NCBI GenBank assembly: GCA_023053685.1
Contig: JALIGW010000003.1
Span: forward strand, 137,451,126-137,515,125
Direction of reading: 5' to 3'
DNA: 64,000 nucleotides
Source: Diadophis punctatus similis
Taxonomy: Eukaryota; Chordata; Lepidosauria; Squamata; Dipsadidae
Shown piece by piece: positions 1 to 10,782 of the stretch (within the stretch, counting starts at the first letter, position 1; every line of letters starts with the position of its first letter). The notes beneath the pieces are model-generated. The model was not told the origin of the DNA. It did not search any database and was given only the letters and a program-made list of their open reading frames with translations. The position numbers and the translations under genes are program-made.

Positions 1-156
1 GAGGGGAGGGGGAATGGGCGGCAGGACCTATCTCAGTTCCCCTCCCTTCAGCAGTCCGAGAAGCCACACACACCCAATCACATGGTTGGCAAGCCACACC
101 CACAAAATAAGCCACGCCCACAGAGTGGTAGTAAAAAAATAAGGAACCCGCCCCTG
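1..156 (+). mobile_element. hAT MITE family T1, partial (right end)
   Basis: The right part of a non-autonomous element whose left part lies outside the window. It ends with the T1 terminus (aggaacccgcccctg at 142-156) and matches the right end of the complete copy at 5554-6183, including the 'ccacacccacaaaataagccacgcccac' region just inside the end. The left target duplication is not visible, so only the family can be called. Confidence 0.85.
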
Positions 157-540
157 GACTCTATGTTCCCCCTCTGCCCCCCCAAAGCCAAAACATCTCA
201 AGCTGTTACCTGTTGGAGAGGTATAGTTATAGGGGCTACTGCAAGTCATGGCACTGCCTGAGGTGAGCTGCTGAGCACTGGACCTGTTTCAGTTTCCATT
301 TCCAGTCCTATTTTCATTTGATTCATGCTATTAATGATAAACCGCACATTCCTGAGCTTTATGAGATATCTCGTCCATGTTCTGAGGTAAGTCAGCTCTC
401 TCTTGAGCTACCTTGAGATTCATATTTTGGGGGCAGACTCGGGGAGGTAGGGCAAAAGTAGAAGATCAGGACAAGGAGGCATTGGCTTTCTCCAGAATAG
501 AGTTGTTAATGCAGATTTTGGCTGTTACTGTGAACAGTTA
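157..540. other. unassigned DNA between a MITE and a SINE
   Basis: A pyrimidine-rich patch at 165-190 is the only compositional feature. The open frame on the minus strand at 28-249 crosses the transposon boundary and is not credible as a gene. Confidence 0.5.
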
Positions 541-686
541 ACAGAGTCAGAAGGGACCTTGCAGGTCATCTAGTCCAACCCACTACCCAAGCAGGAGACC
601 CTTATATCTGCCACTACCTAGGATCGAACTCACAACCTCCTGATTGTGAGGCAAGAGCTCTACCTCTAGGCCACAGCAGCTGGATA
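541..686 (-). mobile_element. tRNA-derived SINE with CR1-like tail
   Basis: Read on the minus strand it opens with a tRNA-like head: an A-box-like tggcctagagg and a B-box-like gttcgatccta. It ends in 'ggttggactagatgacctgcaaggtccctt', the tail shared with CR1 LINE 3' ends. Such tails let the LINE machinery mobilise the SINE. Related copies or pieces are at 17945-18030 and 34128-34254. Confidence 0.85.
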
Positions 687-690
687 TTAG

Positions 691-1224
691 CAACAGGGCT
701 GTCTGGAACTAGCACCTCCTTCTTGATAAAGTTGACCTAAGCAAGAGTTTCTTCCTAGAAAACTACTTTGGAAGAAATGGCCATAGGAAAATCCCTTGAA
801 TCTTATTGCTTTGCCACTTCAGTAGTAAATACATCTAAAAATAATTTCCAAGTAGCTGTGTTTCAATTTAGTTGGAATTCTGAAATAACTTCAATTGTAA
901 GATGTGAGATATCTTTTAATAGTGCTTGCCACAACAGCACTGTTCTTGAGAGAACCAGCTTATTCACAATGGCCTTATTCTTAAATTGCAAGGCAAAAAA
1001 CCCAAGTCAAGCAATGAAGTAAGAAGTAAGTTCATTGAGAATGATTCAGAGAAACACGGACATGGATGCAGCAACAATGGGCGGCAACACAGGCCTGTGG
1101 CAATGTGAAAGATGGCATAAATTGTGGCATAGATTCATCCAGTGGTCAGGCTGAGAAGTGCTGCAAGACAGTAAATTGAAACCACATCTTTACCATATCC
1201 AGTAATCAAAGCTCTTGGTGGTAC
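691..1224. other. unassigned DNA
   Basis: Holds one 84-codon open frame (768-1022, plus strand) with no recognisable motif, signal peptide or flanking splice context. It ends at the start of the large GAAA/GGAA array. Confidence 0.5.
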
Positions 1225-1225
1225 A

Positions 1226-1277
<52 letters not shown>

Positions 1278-1390
1278 AGGAAGGAAGGAAGGAAGGAAGG
1301 AAGGAAGGAAGGAAGGAAGGAAGGAAGGAAAGAAGAAAGGATGGAAGGAAGGAAGGAAGGAAAGAAAGAAAGAAAAAAAGAAAGGAAGGA

Positions 1391-1433
<43 letters not shown>

Positions 1434-1494
1434 GAAGGAAGGAAGGAAGGAAGGAAGAAAGGAAGGAAGGAAAGAAAAAAGAAAAAAGGAAGGA

Positions 1495-1530
<36 letters not shown>

Positions 1531-1813
1531 AGAAAGGAAGGAAGGAAGGAAAGAAGAAAGGATGGAAGGAAGGAAGGAAAGAAAGAAAAAAGAAAGGAAA
1601 GAAGGAAAGAAAAAGAAAGAAAGAAAGAAAGAAAGAAGAAAGAAAGGTAGGAAGAAAGGAAGGAAGGAAAGAAAGAAGAAAGGAAGGAAGGAAGGAAAGA
1701 AAGAAAGAAAAAATAAAGGAAAGAAGGAAGGAAGGAAGGAAGGAAGGAAGGAAGGAAAGAAGGAAGGAAGGAAGGAAAGAAAGAAAGAAAGAAAGAAAGA
1801 CAGACAGACAGAC

Positions 1814-1876
<63 letters not shown>
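1225..1876. repeat. (GAAA/GGAA)n compound microsatellite, ~650 bp
   Basis: About 650 bp of alternating GAAA and GGAA blocks with occasional slips, and one short GACA block at 1798-1815. Long frames on both strands (for example 1135-1923 minus and 1215-1883 plus) encode only Lys/Arg/Glu/Gly or Ser/Phe/Leu/Pro repeats and are products of the repeat, not genes. Confidence 0.97.
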
Positions 1877-1989
1877 GCTCTGATGCAAGAATCCTTGAAT
1901 GCTTGGACTACTACTACAGTCATATCTGGAGCACCAAAGCGCTTCCGGGTTGAAAGAATTAGATAGTGACATCACCATTGCAAGAGGGA

Positions 1990-2185
1990 TACCCAGTTGT
2001 GGGCTCCTTCCATATCCCCATTAAGTTACCCACTGAAGTGGCACCCATTTATAACTGCTTGGTTGGTAGAAGCTGGAGCATGTGATGGGAGCTCACTCCT
2101 CCCTGCAGCAGCAACTGGATCTCGAACACAAGCCTGCCAATTGTCAGCCCAGTGTCCTAACCTCGTGAACCATGCACTCCTCTGA
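1990..2185 (-). mobile_element. diverged tRNA-derived SINE
   Basis: Minus strand shows a tRNA-like head (ggttcacgaggttaggacac, then a B-box-like gtgttcgagatcc). Downstream come 'agctcccatcacatgctccagcttctacc' and 'caagcagttataaatgggtgcc', matching the same stretch of the better preserved SINE at 39361-39724. It is an old copy. Confidence 0.65.
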
Positions 2186-2189
2186 ATGC

Positions 2190-3121
2190 TTGGTTAGAGG
2201 AATAATAATGGCTATATTGCTTTAATTATGTCTCATTGAATCAAGCCCAGACTGATATATTCTAGAGAAGTCACATTTAAACCTCAATTTAAAATTTGAT
2301 CTCTTCCAATAAAAATGTATGTGCACAAAGAATGAGCAAACATTTCTCTTTGGTATTCATTAAAAATGGGGAGATGTTGGGAACTCGAGTTCCTCAGAGC
2401 AAAAATGTGTGGAATGTCAACAAATAATTGTCTCTTACTATGAGCTGCAGAAAGTGTCAATCAGAAAAAAGGTGGGAGGAAAAGTCACCACAATTAAAAC
2501 AGTTATTAGATGAGGCAACATTCTTAACTGTCACAGGCCATCACCTCTTTGGAAATTGCTTGAGCGGGTGTTACCATAAAATTTATTTCTCGCTATGCTG
2601 CACTGAATTTCTGGAAAGCTAATTTGGAGCTGCCAAAGGAAGCAAGATATGAACATCTTGTAGTAAAATGGCAGGTGAGAGAAGAGACTTGGCCGTACAG
2701 CAAAGGATGCCCATGTACAGCTTTGTTGTGATGCACCCATTTCTGCATTCTGTGATATTCACATGATTCACAAAGGGATTAAATGCCTTAAAAAACCAAG
2801 CCATATGTCACATTTCCCAATGCCTGAATGGTTTCTGCTTTCCTTGTGGACTGCTCCTTTATTATGATGGGAAATGCTGCTGGCATGGCTTAAACTGAGT
2901 TCTGCCCTGAAACATCACCTTGGCAGAAGGCTTTGAAAAATCCTTTGCTTAGTCGAAATCACTGAACAGTGTAATGAGGAAAATTAAAGGAATTATCACC
3001 TATGCTTTGTAAGAGAAGAAGAGGCCTGGGGGGGTGGAGCCTGGGGGGTGGTGGAGTCAAGAGAGGAATCAGTCTGGAATCCTTATGTTGTCAGCCCCTC
3101 TTGAATTCCATTAACTCTTTT
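2190..3121. other. unassigned DNA
   Basis: Overlapping short frames at 2428-2804 on both strands show no conserved pattern. A G-rich stretch lies at 3024-3055 (ctgggggggtggagcctggggggtgg). Confidence 0.5.
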
Positions 3122-3129
3122 ATCTAGTG

Positions 3130-3552
3130 CAGTGATGGTGAACCTTTTTTCCCTCGGGTGCCAAAAGCGCACATGCACACGCTATCACACACCTGCGAGT
3201 GCCCACACCCATAATTCAATGCCTGGGGAGAGCGAAAACAGCCTCCCCCGCCCCCGCAGAGGTCCTCTGGAGGCTGGAAACGGCCTGTTTCCCAACTTCC
3301 GGTGGGCCTGGTAGGCCCATTTTTCGCCCTCCACAGGCTCCAGAGGCTTCCCTGGAGCCTGGGAAGGCAAAAATGCCCCCCGCCCTCCTCCGGAAGCCTA
3401 AAATGCCCTCCCAGAGCCTCCACATGAGGCAAAAATCAGCTGGCCAGCACACACATGCACTCTGGAGCTGAACTAGGGCAACAGCTCGCGTGCCAGCAGA
3501 TATGGCTCTGCGTGCCACCTGTGGCACGCGTGCCATAGGTTCGCCATCGCTG
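3130..3552 (+). mobile_element. hAT MITE family T5
   Basis: A 423-bp element with inverted ends (cagtgatggtgaacct left; aggttcgccatcgctg right) and a perfect 8-bp target duplication, atctagtg, at 3122-3129 and 3553-3560. The interior is GC-rich with no transposase. The same family is at 12716-13136. Confidence 0.95.
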
Positions 3553-3595
3553 ATCTAGTGCCTATTTAGTGCTGTTAGTTGACTAGATTCTTGTG

Positions 3596-3790
3596 TATGT
3601 TGTTGTTCAGTTGCTAAATCGTATCCGACACTTTGCAACCCCATGTACCATAGCACACCATGCCCCCTCTGAAATCACCTCTTTGAAGTCATACTTTCTC
3701 CTGGAGTTTGCCCAAATTTTTGTTCATTGCGTCAATGACACTATCTAGCCATCTCATCGTTGCTGTCCCCTTCTCCTTTTGACTCTTGTG
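3596..3790 (-). mobile_element. BovB-like LINE 3' end fragment
   Basis: The stretch beginning ttgttgttcagttgctaaat, with gtatccgacactttgcaacc and ccatgtaccatagcac, resembles the BovB (RTE clade) 3' end, here on the minus strand. BovB is abundant in squamates and is known for horizontal transfer to ruminants. No RT domain is included. Identification is by recall. Confidence 0.7.
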
Positions 3791-3939
3791 TATAGGCGTG
3801 AGCAAAACATCTTCTTAATTGGAACTTAAGGTGTGGTCCTGATTCTTCACACTTGACATGCTGCGGCAATACAATGTGTAACAAAAATCAGAATCTGGCC
3901 CTTTTCATGTCTAATTGTCTGGTATTATACTGGTATTGA

Positions 3940-4188
3940 TACGATTTATATTGACTGGTTCCTAATATGATTTGAGTGCTTATTTGTACCTGGACTATCA
4001 TTAAGTGTTGTACCTTATGATTCTTGACGAACGTATCTTTTCTTTTATGTACACTGAGAGCATATGCATCAAGACAAATTCCTTGTGTGTCCAATCACAC
4101 TTGGCCAATAAAAAATTCTATTCTATTCTATTCTATTCTATTCTATTCTATTCTATTCTATTCTATTCTATTCTATTCTATTCTATTG
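3940..4188 (+). mobile_element. CR1-type LINE 3' end with (ATTCT)n tail
   Basis: The 3' UTR runs through 'tgtgtccaatcacacttggccaataaa' directly into about 15 units of ATTCT (4115-4188). This junction between a CR1/L3-type 3' end and an ATTCT/AGAAT microsatellite is a known snake signature. No coding sequence of this copy remains; the frames at 4005-4245 are repeat artefacts. Confidence 0.85.
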
Positions 4189-5545
4189 TCTATTTTTATT
4201 GAGAGCGGTGTGTGGGCATTTTTCAGAGAGAGAGAGAAAAAATGAAATGGTAGGAAAAAAACGTCATGGAAACACCAAAAGAAACAAAGGAATGTAGCAG
4301 AAAAAATATATTGAAACGAGAGATTGTCTTTGTGCATAAATAGGCATTTCAATCAGGGTGAGTAAGCAGGTATGATTATACCAGGCTGTTCTATACATAG
4401 TGGAAAGTGAGATCAGTAGCTTGCCTTGGTTCAGCATCCTCTTAGGAAGGTGGCAGCTATTTTTAAATTCTATCCCTTCCCCACAACATTTTCCAGCAAG
4501 CACATCTGAAACACTCATAGTTTTTAAATGCCTGGTCAGAGCCTTTAGAGATCAAAGGGAAAACTCTCACATGGGTTTCTGAATCATCATGAAATACTAA
4601 ATAGGTCAACAAAACTCAGATGAAACAGAACAGAAAGCACCACCAGCACATTCATGACAGACAACATGGGACTTCCAGAAGGCTGGCATTCAGAAGACCA
4701 AAGGTGCAATTTGAGCACTTGATTTTTACGCTTTGCACATATCATTTTCAGACCAACTGATAGACCATGTCAGCAAGTAGTTAATATAGTAGTTTTCATA
4801 CAAGTGCTACGGCAGCCTAAGGCCATGCTGGCTATGAATTCTGGAAATTGTAGTCCAGTACTCCCAGAGGAAATGTCAATGGGGAAGGCTGTGTTATAAA
4901 ACATTTACAGTAGCAAAGATGGCACTTGTTTTTCTATGAACAAATTGTGCGAGAAAAAGAAATTCCATTGCTGGTTGCCTGGGACAAAACTTCCATAGAA
5001 GGCTTCTCAATCTAATCTCAACAGTTTGGGTTCACTTCAGCCAGGGTTTTGGAGAGGATATGTTACTACTTCTAGATCTTTAAGTGGCTTTTGGTACCTT
5101 CAACCATGCTGTCCATCTGGGCCTGACCTGCTGAGTTAAGTTTTGGTTACAGTAGTTTTCCTTAGTAAGTGCACGTAATAGTTCAACAACCTTTAGACAG
5201 ATAAACAGACTTTTATTATTGGGCACTGTATTCCTCTCCTTGCTATCCTATTGTTTCTTCAATAAATCATTATGAATACTTTGCTCTGACTTGGATTTCT
5301 TTGCACTTCTAAATTGCTAAAGGTTTCATGGTAGAATTTGAACTAGCGTGAGGGACAAAAAGAAAGGGGAACGGGTTAATCTTTGATTAGTGGAATGGAA
5401 ACTTAGCTGGCTGCCTCCTAACTTTTAAGTAAACCACTCTGTAACTCAGGAAGAAATTCATCCTCTTGAGATTAGAGATGGTTGATCAGATGCTGTATAT
5501 TCGATCTGTAGAAGAAAATTGTCTTAAAAGAAGACGAGAACTTTG
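4189..5545. other. unassigned DNA with one MITE relic
   Basis: At 4836-4880 a short relic (tgaattctggaaattgtagtcca) resembles the core of the T6-type elements at 19231 and 37829. A purine run occupies 4222-4262. No exon, promoter or RNA signature was found. Confidence 0.5.
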
Positions 5546-5553
5546 CAGGAGAC

Positions 5554-6183
5554 CAGTGGTGGGTTCCTACCAGTGCGGTCCACTCTATAGCACCGGTAGC
5601 GGCCCGCTGGTGATGTCACAGTACCGGTGCGGTCGGTTGCCTGGGCACTGCCATTTTTTAAAAAAAATGTTTTTAATTTTTTAAAAAAATTTCTTCTGCG
5701 CATGCCCAGAAGCCGAGCTTCCGGCACTGCGCATGCGCTGCCTTCCTACCCCACAGTGAGTCCAAGCAGGGGAGGATGGCTGAGGGAGTGCGTGAGACGC
5801 TGAAAGAACGGGTGGCTATCTCCATTCCCCTGCCTTCAGCAATCTGAGAAGCCACGAATGCGCGGTGATGATCCTAGGCATTTTCGCACGTTTGAGGCTT
5901 CTCGAGCTGCTGAGGGGAGGGGGAACGGGCGGCAGGAGCCTAGGATCATTGAATGGGGAGAAGCATTCAGGCTGGACGGAGCCTCCTAGAAGAACCGCTG
6001 CCGCGGTCTTGCTGCTCCTGCTGCGGGGGGCTGCATTGCGGGTGTACAATGCCCCCCCCCGCTTCTCCGGCCGCTGCCAAGCTCCCGAGGCCACGCCCAC
6101 CTGGTCACATGGCTGGCAAGCCACACCCACAAAATAAGCCACGCCCACAGAGTGGTAGTAAAAAAATTAGGAACCCGCCCCTG
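5554..6183 (+). mobile_element. hAT MITE family T1 (630 bp)
   Basis: The left end is cagtggtgggttcctacc and the right end aggaacccgcccctg, with a perfect 8-bp duplication caggagac at 5546-5553 and 6184-6191. The interior contains A/T runs, a near-NRF1 palindrome (tgcgcatgcgct at 5728-5739) and a GC-rich block. Frames at 5673-6228 are confined to the element and show no transposase motif. Confidence 0.96.
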
Positions 6184-6191
6184 CAGGAGAC

Positions 6192-6807
6192 ATCAGACAA
6201 GAGGCAAAGGCAGGCTTCTCAAAAGTAGTGGTTATCTGGAAGGCAGGAGGTGGAGTTTCCAACATTCTCATGTTTTCTTGCCTTGTTCTGTCAAAGAGTA
6301 TTTGGAACAAGAGAATCATTAAGTGTGCTTTGAAAAGTTTACTTGGGGGCAACAATTTCTCCATTAAGATGACTTGACTTGGGATGATTGTTAATAATAT
6401 TGGCTCACAGTTCTTATAAACACATTTTTAGGAGATTCTATTTTAATTTTATTTGGGATGAAACTTAGAGCGCTACTATTCCAGTGCCAACTGACAACCT
6501 AAATATCAGAGTTTTTGGTGCCGAAACCACCCATCTCTAATCTGCTCAAGCTGGGAAGAGGATGGATTTCTTCCTGACCATATAGAGTGGTTTAGTTAGA
6601 AGTTAGTTTATTTTCTTCACAAAATGTATCAGCAAAGTTTGCAACCATCTCTCTGTGTGCTTCTGTGTGCTAGCCCTGGGACGGGACAACCCAGCTTTTG
6701 GGGGGAAAGCTCAGACTCTTCATCTTCATCTTCAAAGACCGAAAGCAATTGGGCCTGCTGGTTACCGGACAGCCCCACTTCCTCTGCCTGCAGCTCCTCA
6801 GGCAGGG
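6192..6807. other. unassigned, possible LTR-element internal remnant at its right end
   Basis: 6192-6640 holds nothing recognisable. At about 6700-6807 a minus-strand frame is rich in Glu/Asp/Ser/Leu, with runs such as VFEDEDEESEL. It resembles in composition the frame at 7456-7625 on the other side of the LTR-like block. Whether both belong to one retroelement is open. Confidence 0.35.
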
Positions 6808-7130
6808 TGTCAGGGTTCCAAGTAACAACCCCAACGAAAGAAAACTTAGAGGCTTGAGTTTCCTCATTTTATTAGAGATGTCATATTGACACATCTGGGA
6901 AAACCCGAATCTGAAAGCTTCCGGTTTTCCACACCCAAAAGAAAGTTCAAGTCCCTGCCCCAGCACCCACATGCCCATCACATGGTCCAATCAATGCACC
7001 GTCCCAACTGGAGATTCCTCCCAGGCACACCCTCCAGGTGCAGGGCAGAGTGGCCTTGACTCTCGGAGAAAAGAATGTTATTTTGACTATATCTCCCCAC
7101 TTACACAATCCACCCTCCCAGTTTCCTACA
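6808..7130 (-). mobile_element. possible LTR (TGT...ACA, 323 bp)
   Basis: Ends are tgtcagg and cctaca. On the minus strand an AATAAA signal (ctaataaaatgagg) lies about 65 bp before the CA end, as expected for an LTR. There is no 5-bp duplication on its immediate flanks, so this is not a clean solo LTR. A minus-strand frame to its right would stop 3 bp before the boundary if the hAT at 7180 is ignored, which suits a 3' LTR next to coding sequence. Confidence 0.4.
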
Positions 7131-7179
7131 GCACTAAATGTGGCAGGCCTGAAGATCCAAGGCCCAAGATGGTTTCCAG

Positions 7180-7447
7180 CAGGGGTGAAATGCTCCCGGT
7201 TCGGGCGTGCCTGCCGGTTGTCGCAGAGCCGGAAGCGATCGCAGCGCGAGGCTTTGCCCACCCGCCCGGACGCCGCCATTTGGGTTCTTTTACCCTCTGT
7301 GCATGCGCAAAGCGTTCTGTGCATGCGCAGAGGGTAAAAGAACCCAAATGGCGGCGTCCGGGCAGGTGGGCGAAGCCTCGCGCTGCAATCGCTTCTGGCT
7401 CTACGACGACCGGCAGGCACGCCCGAACCGGGAGCATTTCAACCCTG
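7180..7447. mobile_element. fully palindromic hAT foldback MITE
   Basis: The whole 268 bp is one inverted repeat: left end caggggtgaaatgctcccgg, right end its complement, folding at about 7313. Target duplication is gtttccag (7172-7179) against atttccag (7448-7455), one mismatch. The centre carries gtgcatgcgca palindromes and the 'gccatttgggttcttttacc' core shared with elements at 26298 and 34725. Frames on both strands here mirror one another because of the symmetry. Confidence 0.95.
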
Positions 7448-7455
7448 ATTTCCAG

Positions 7456-7640
7456 GTCTGACACAGGGCTTCTTCTGGCAACTCTGGAACTGGCTGCTCA
7501 TTGGCAATCTCCTGATCTGAATCTGAGCTCACTTTGGCATAGGGGTTCAAAGGCTCCTCCTTTTCACGAGGGTCTGCAGAAAAGCTTGTTATCTGCTGGG
7601 ACAGGAACTTCAAGGACTCCTGCATTCCTCTTTCTCACCA
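7456..7640 (-). pseudogene. unidentified acidic open frame interrupted by a hAT
   Basis: A minus-strand frame from Met at 7625 reads about 56 residues of ordinary-looking protein (contains FLSQQITSFSADP and SDSDQEIANEQPVPELPEE) and then enters the hAT at 7447. If the hAT plus one target copy is ignored, the frame would continue 13 codons and stop at 7134-7136, beside the LTR-like block. This could be the end of an LTR-retrotransposon ORF; I do not recognise the protein. Confidence 0.35.
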
Positions 7641-7740
7641 GTGCTTGAAATATGTCAACAATATAAAGAATGATATGTGTACAACACAGCAAGGATAAAG
7701 TTCTCGGTATTCCTAAGTGTGGGTCCATTTATGCCTAAGC

Positions 7741-7889
7741 AAAGTGTCTGTGTGTGTGTCTGTGCGCGCCCACACGTGTGCCTACACAAATGCCTGCGCA
7801 CTTCCTTCCTTCCTTCCTTCCTTCCTTCCTTCCTTCCTTCCTTCCTTCCTTCCTTCCTTCCTTCCTTCCTTCTTCCTTCCTTCCTTCCC
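7741..7889. repeat. (TG)n and (TTCC)n microsatellites
   Basis: A short TG-rich tract at 7745-7766 is followed by a near-pure TTCC run at 7801-7889. The poly-Ser/Phe/Leu/Pro frames on it are artefacts. Confidence 0.95.
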
Positions 7890-9072
7890 CCAATTACATG
7901 CATGAATACGTGTTATGGAAAGAAAGAGGCAGGGAGGCAGCAGACTTCCCACTTGCTGTGCTTGTTTTGATTTTCTGTGCATAAGGCTTTCTTCCTGCGG
8001 ATTGGTAACTGAGATGACATTATCGTTGCCTCACCGATTTAAGCCATCTCAATAAGCCAGCCCACCCCCAGGCCCCCGTAAGTCAGGTAAATAGGAGTAT
8101 GATGCTCAAGAATTATCATGCCAGAATCCCATTGCTTGTTAATGTGTGGCAACATTTTGGCCTTCAGTCACGTTGATGTACCCTATTCACACTGTAGTTC
8201 ATTCAGTTTATTTAAAGGGGGCAATGTTCAATGTCCAAGGTCTTTTATACTGCTTCCTCTTTACATATATTAATAAGTAAGTCGCCTAAATTATCCCAAA
8301 CATTCGCATGGAAAAGAGAGGGAAAAAAATGGTATGCCTATGGTACGGGTTAAATTTATTAATCATCTCATGCTATTATATCTATAAATTTGTCATAGGC
8401 AGAATATTCAGGTGCAAATTTAGAAAAGGCTTCTGACAGCGCTGCTTGAAGAGCAGAAAGTCAAACAGCTTCTTTGAAAGATGTGATTTCTAATAGTGGA
8501 TCTGAATACAAGATAATAATAGCACTTGAGTGAATTGCAGAATGTGTTTTACTTTGCAGGGAAAAAAGTCTCACGCAAGTGAATATGCAGAAAATGTGCA
8601 CACTGCATGGTATTAAACTGGATGTGGTTTATATTAGACATGTTCATAAATATTCATAACTAGCTCCTATAAATATGAATAACAAGCTTATGTGACCCCA
8701 GGACAGTTTTTATGTGTAAGTATGGTACATCGCATTGCTGTGTCCCACTTGTTTGTCTTAGAATTTTTATTTGTAACTTCAGAAATTAATATTACTCTCC
8801 CGAAGGCCTATTTAGGTGCTGTTCTTTAGGGAAAAAGCAAGAGTACAATGCTGTTATTTTGGAAAGGTGGAATAAGCACCAAAATGCTTATAAATTCATA
8901 CCTTAACTAAAAAGTATATAAATTGTATCCTGCAACTGTAACTGTAAATTAATTGTAATTCCAATGGCATGTAAGAAGCAGTTAATATATTCAACAATCT
9001 TGGGTGTTTTTCTGCCTACAACTTTTGTTACCTGCTATACTTCGTCATTCAACCTCTTCTTTCGACCTCTTC
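7890..9072. other. unassigned AT-rich DNA
   Basis: No repeat or coding signature. At 8642-8686 the related strings ttcataaatattcataa and ctataaatatgaataac form an imperfect inverted repeat. Low repeat content makes this one of the better candidates in the window for ancestral sequence. Confidence 0.45.
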
Positions 9073-9080
9073 CTCTAAGA

Positions 9081-9214
9081 TAGGGGTGTCAAACTCATGT
9101 TGTCACGGCAGAGTCATGTGACGCATCACAACTCCCCCCCCTTTGCTAAACCCGGCGTGGGCGTGGCCAGCGCATGATGTATCCGGCCCGTGGGCCGCGA
9201 GTTTAACAGCCCTG
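9081..9214 (+). mobile_element. hAT MITE family T4, short copy (134 bp)
   Basis: Ends are taggggtgtcaaactc (first base mutated from C) and gagtttaacagccctg. A perfect 8-bp duplication, ctctaaga, is at 9073-9080 and 9215-9222. It is the smallest T4 copy here and lacks the central part of its relatives. Confidence 0.93.
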
Positions 9215-9230
9215 CTCTAAGACAATGTTT

Positions 9231-9409
9231 TTTGTCAACCAGATTCACTTAACAACCGTGTTACTAATTTAACAACTGCAGTTGTTAAATTAGAACTTAA
9301 CGAATGTGGCAAGAAAAGTTGTAAAATGGGGCAAAACTCACTAAACACATTTCTCACTTAACAACATACATTTTGGGCTCCATTGTGATCATAAGTCGAG
9401 GATTACCTG
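9231..9409 (-). mobile_element. pogo/Tigger-like MITE, partial
   Basis: Ends in ataagtcgaggattacctg followed by TA, matching the terminus of the complete copy at 25509-25885. The other end is missing. The inner 'cacttaacaac' and 'ttgttaaat' motifs also match. Confidence 0.8.
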
Positions 9410-9725
9410 TACATCTTAAAATTTGAGAATCATTGCTCTCAGACAGAGACAGCAATGTTCCCTCCTTGTAGCGGCTGCCGTGTATTGTGGATAAGTGCCC
9501 AGTGGCTGCCTAACATTGCTCAGCAGAGCTAAAGCCAAATGTGAGGGAAGGGCCGAAATGGATCTGGATCTGGTTGCTAAAGTATTAGGGCTTTAACCTC
9601 ACCTCTCCCCCATTAATCCTGATTGAATGTGGAGGGGAACCCAAGTTCATCTTTGTGAATAACCCCCTGAATATATTTATATGCATTTGTCCATGAACAT
9701 TTCTGTCCTCATTCTACCCTGGTAC
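9410..9725. other. unassigned DNA
   Basis: No recognised element lies between the Tigger-like piece and the LINE end. A short GC-richer patch is at 9465-9500. Confidence 0.45.
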
Positions 9726-10160
9726 TATTTTTTTATTTTATTTTGTCAAACATGTACAGGATAGTAGTTGTTTGTATAAACATAACATAAGTAAAAAGTA
9801 CCGATAATAGAGGACAATAGGACAGTAGGACGGTAGGCATAATGATGCGCTTATGCACGCCCCTTACAGACCTCTTAGGAATGGGGTGAGGTCGACTGTA
9901 GACAGTCTAAGGTTAAAGTTTTTGGGGTTTGGGGAAGAAACCACAGAGTCAGGTAGTGCATTCCAGGCATTGATCACTCTGTTGCTGAAGTCGTATTTTC
10001 TGCAGTCGAGTTTGGAGCGGTTTACATTGAGTTTGAATCTATTGTGTGCTCGTGTATTGTTGCGGTTGAAGCTGAAGTAATCATTGACAGGAAGGACTTT
10101 TTGATATATGATTTTTTGACCTACATTTAGATCAGATCAGAGGCGACGTAGTTGTAAATT
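9726..10160 (-). mobile_element. CR1-like LINE, 3' end with RT C-terminal remnant
   Basis: The minus strand encodes the end of a reverse-transcriptase ORF: NRSKLDCRKYDF, then VINAWN(A)LPDSVV-like residues and 'STVDLTPFLRGL' before the stop. An A/T-rich 3' end with ATTTT/AAAT repeats follows at 9728-9750. The catalytic RT core is absent. The same LINE end is at 29035-29335 (plus) and 40254-40713 (minus). Confidence 0.75.
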
Positions 10161-10432
10161 GTCTAATCCTAATATTTCAAGTATATTTCATCAGCTCCAT
10201 TCACTTGTATGACTGCCAGTCTGTCAAAATAGTATATTCAGTCCACCTTCCCTTAGGTTCTCAGAATAGAATAGTATGATTTGGAGGGCATGAGAGAAGG
10301 GTGTAATAAAGATGACCAATAAAAATGGATGAATGGCTTTATTTAATCCCAAGAAGGATGACACTGGTCACATACTGCCTCCTGGTGGCCAATATAGCTG
10401 AAAATATCGCAATGTTTGTATTTTTTACTTAA

Positions 10433-10640
10433 TTGACTTAACCATTCATTAGGGATTGTTTAAAGTTATTTACAATACTGAAAAAAGTGACCCACAATGG
10501 ATCCTCGCATTTATGACTGTTGCACCATCGCCATAGCTATGTGATCAAAATTAGGGGGCTTTGCAACCAGCAAACTGCTATGCAGTTGTTCACTGAATCA
10601 CAGGGTCGGTAAATCCAGCTTCTCCCATTGGCTTTGCTTG
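10433..10640 (-). mobile_element. degraded Tigger-like MITE piece
   Basis: Contains gaaaaaagtgac, catttatgactgttgca, atgtgatcaaaatt and ccattggctttgcttg, all in the order seen in the element at 25509-25885. Both termini are lost. Confidence 0.6.
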
Positions 10641-10782
10641 AAAGAAGCCACCTGGAAAAATCATAAGGTTTATCTTAATTTCTTGTCAGTTAAGCAACAG
10701 AAAGGCTGGATTGTACTGAGGACATTAGTTGGCCTTAATATCACCCTTATATGAACCCTAAAGAAAATATATGACTATGTAT

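Noticed and set aside
1135..1978. Long frames of 134-262 codons on both strands
   Set aside because: They translate a GAAA/GGAA microsatellite and contain only repeat-derived residues.
3124..3536. Frames of about 100 codons inside the T5 element
   Set aside because: Confined to a MITE with a perfect target duplication, with no transposase motif; the second T5 copy does not preserve the frame.
5816..6228. Frames of 90-110 codons in T1
   Set aside because: They cross or lie inside the transposon and are not kept in the other T1 copies.
6947..7648. Overlapping frames up to 225 codons on both strands
   Set aside because: They run through an end-to-end palindromic hAT, so each strand mirrors the other; GC-rich transposon sequence keeps frames open by chance. 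Only the part from 7456 rightward was kept as a possible remnant.
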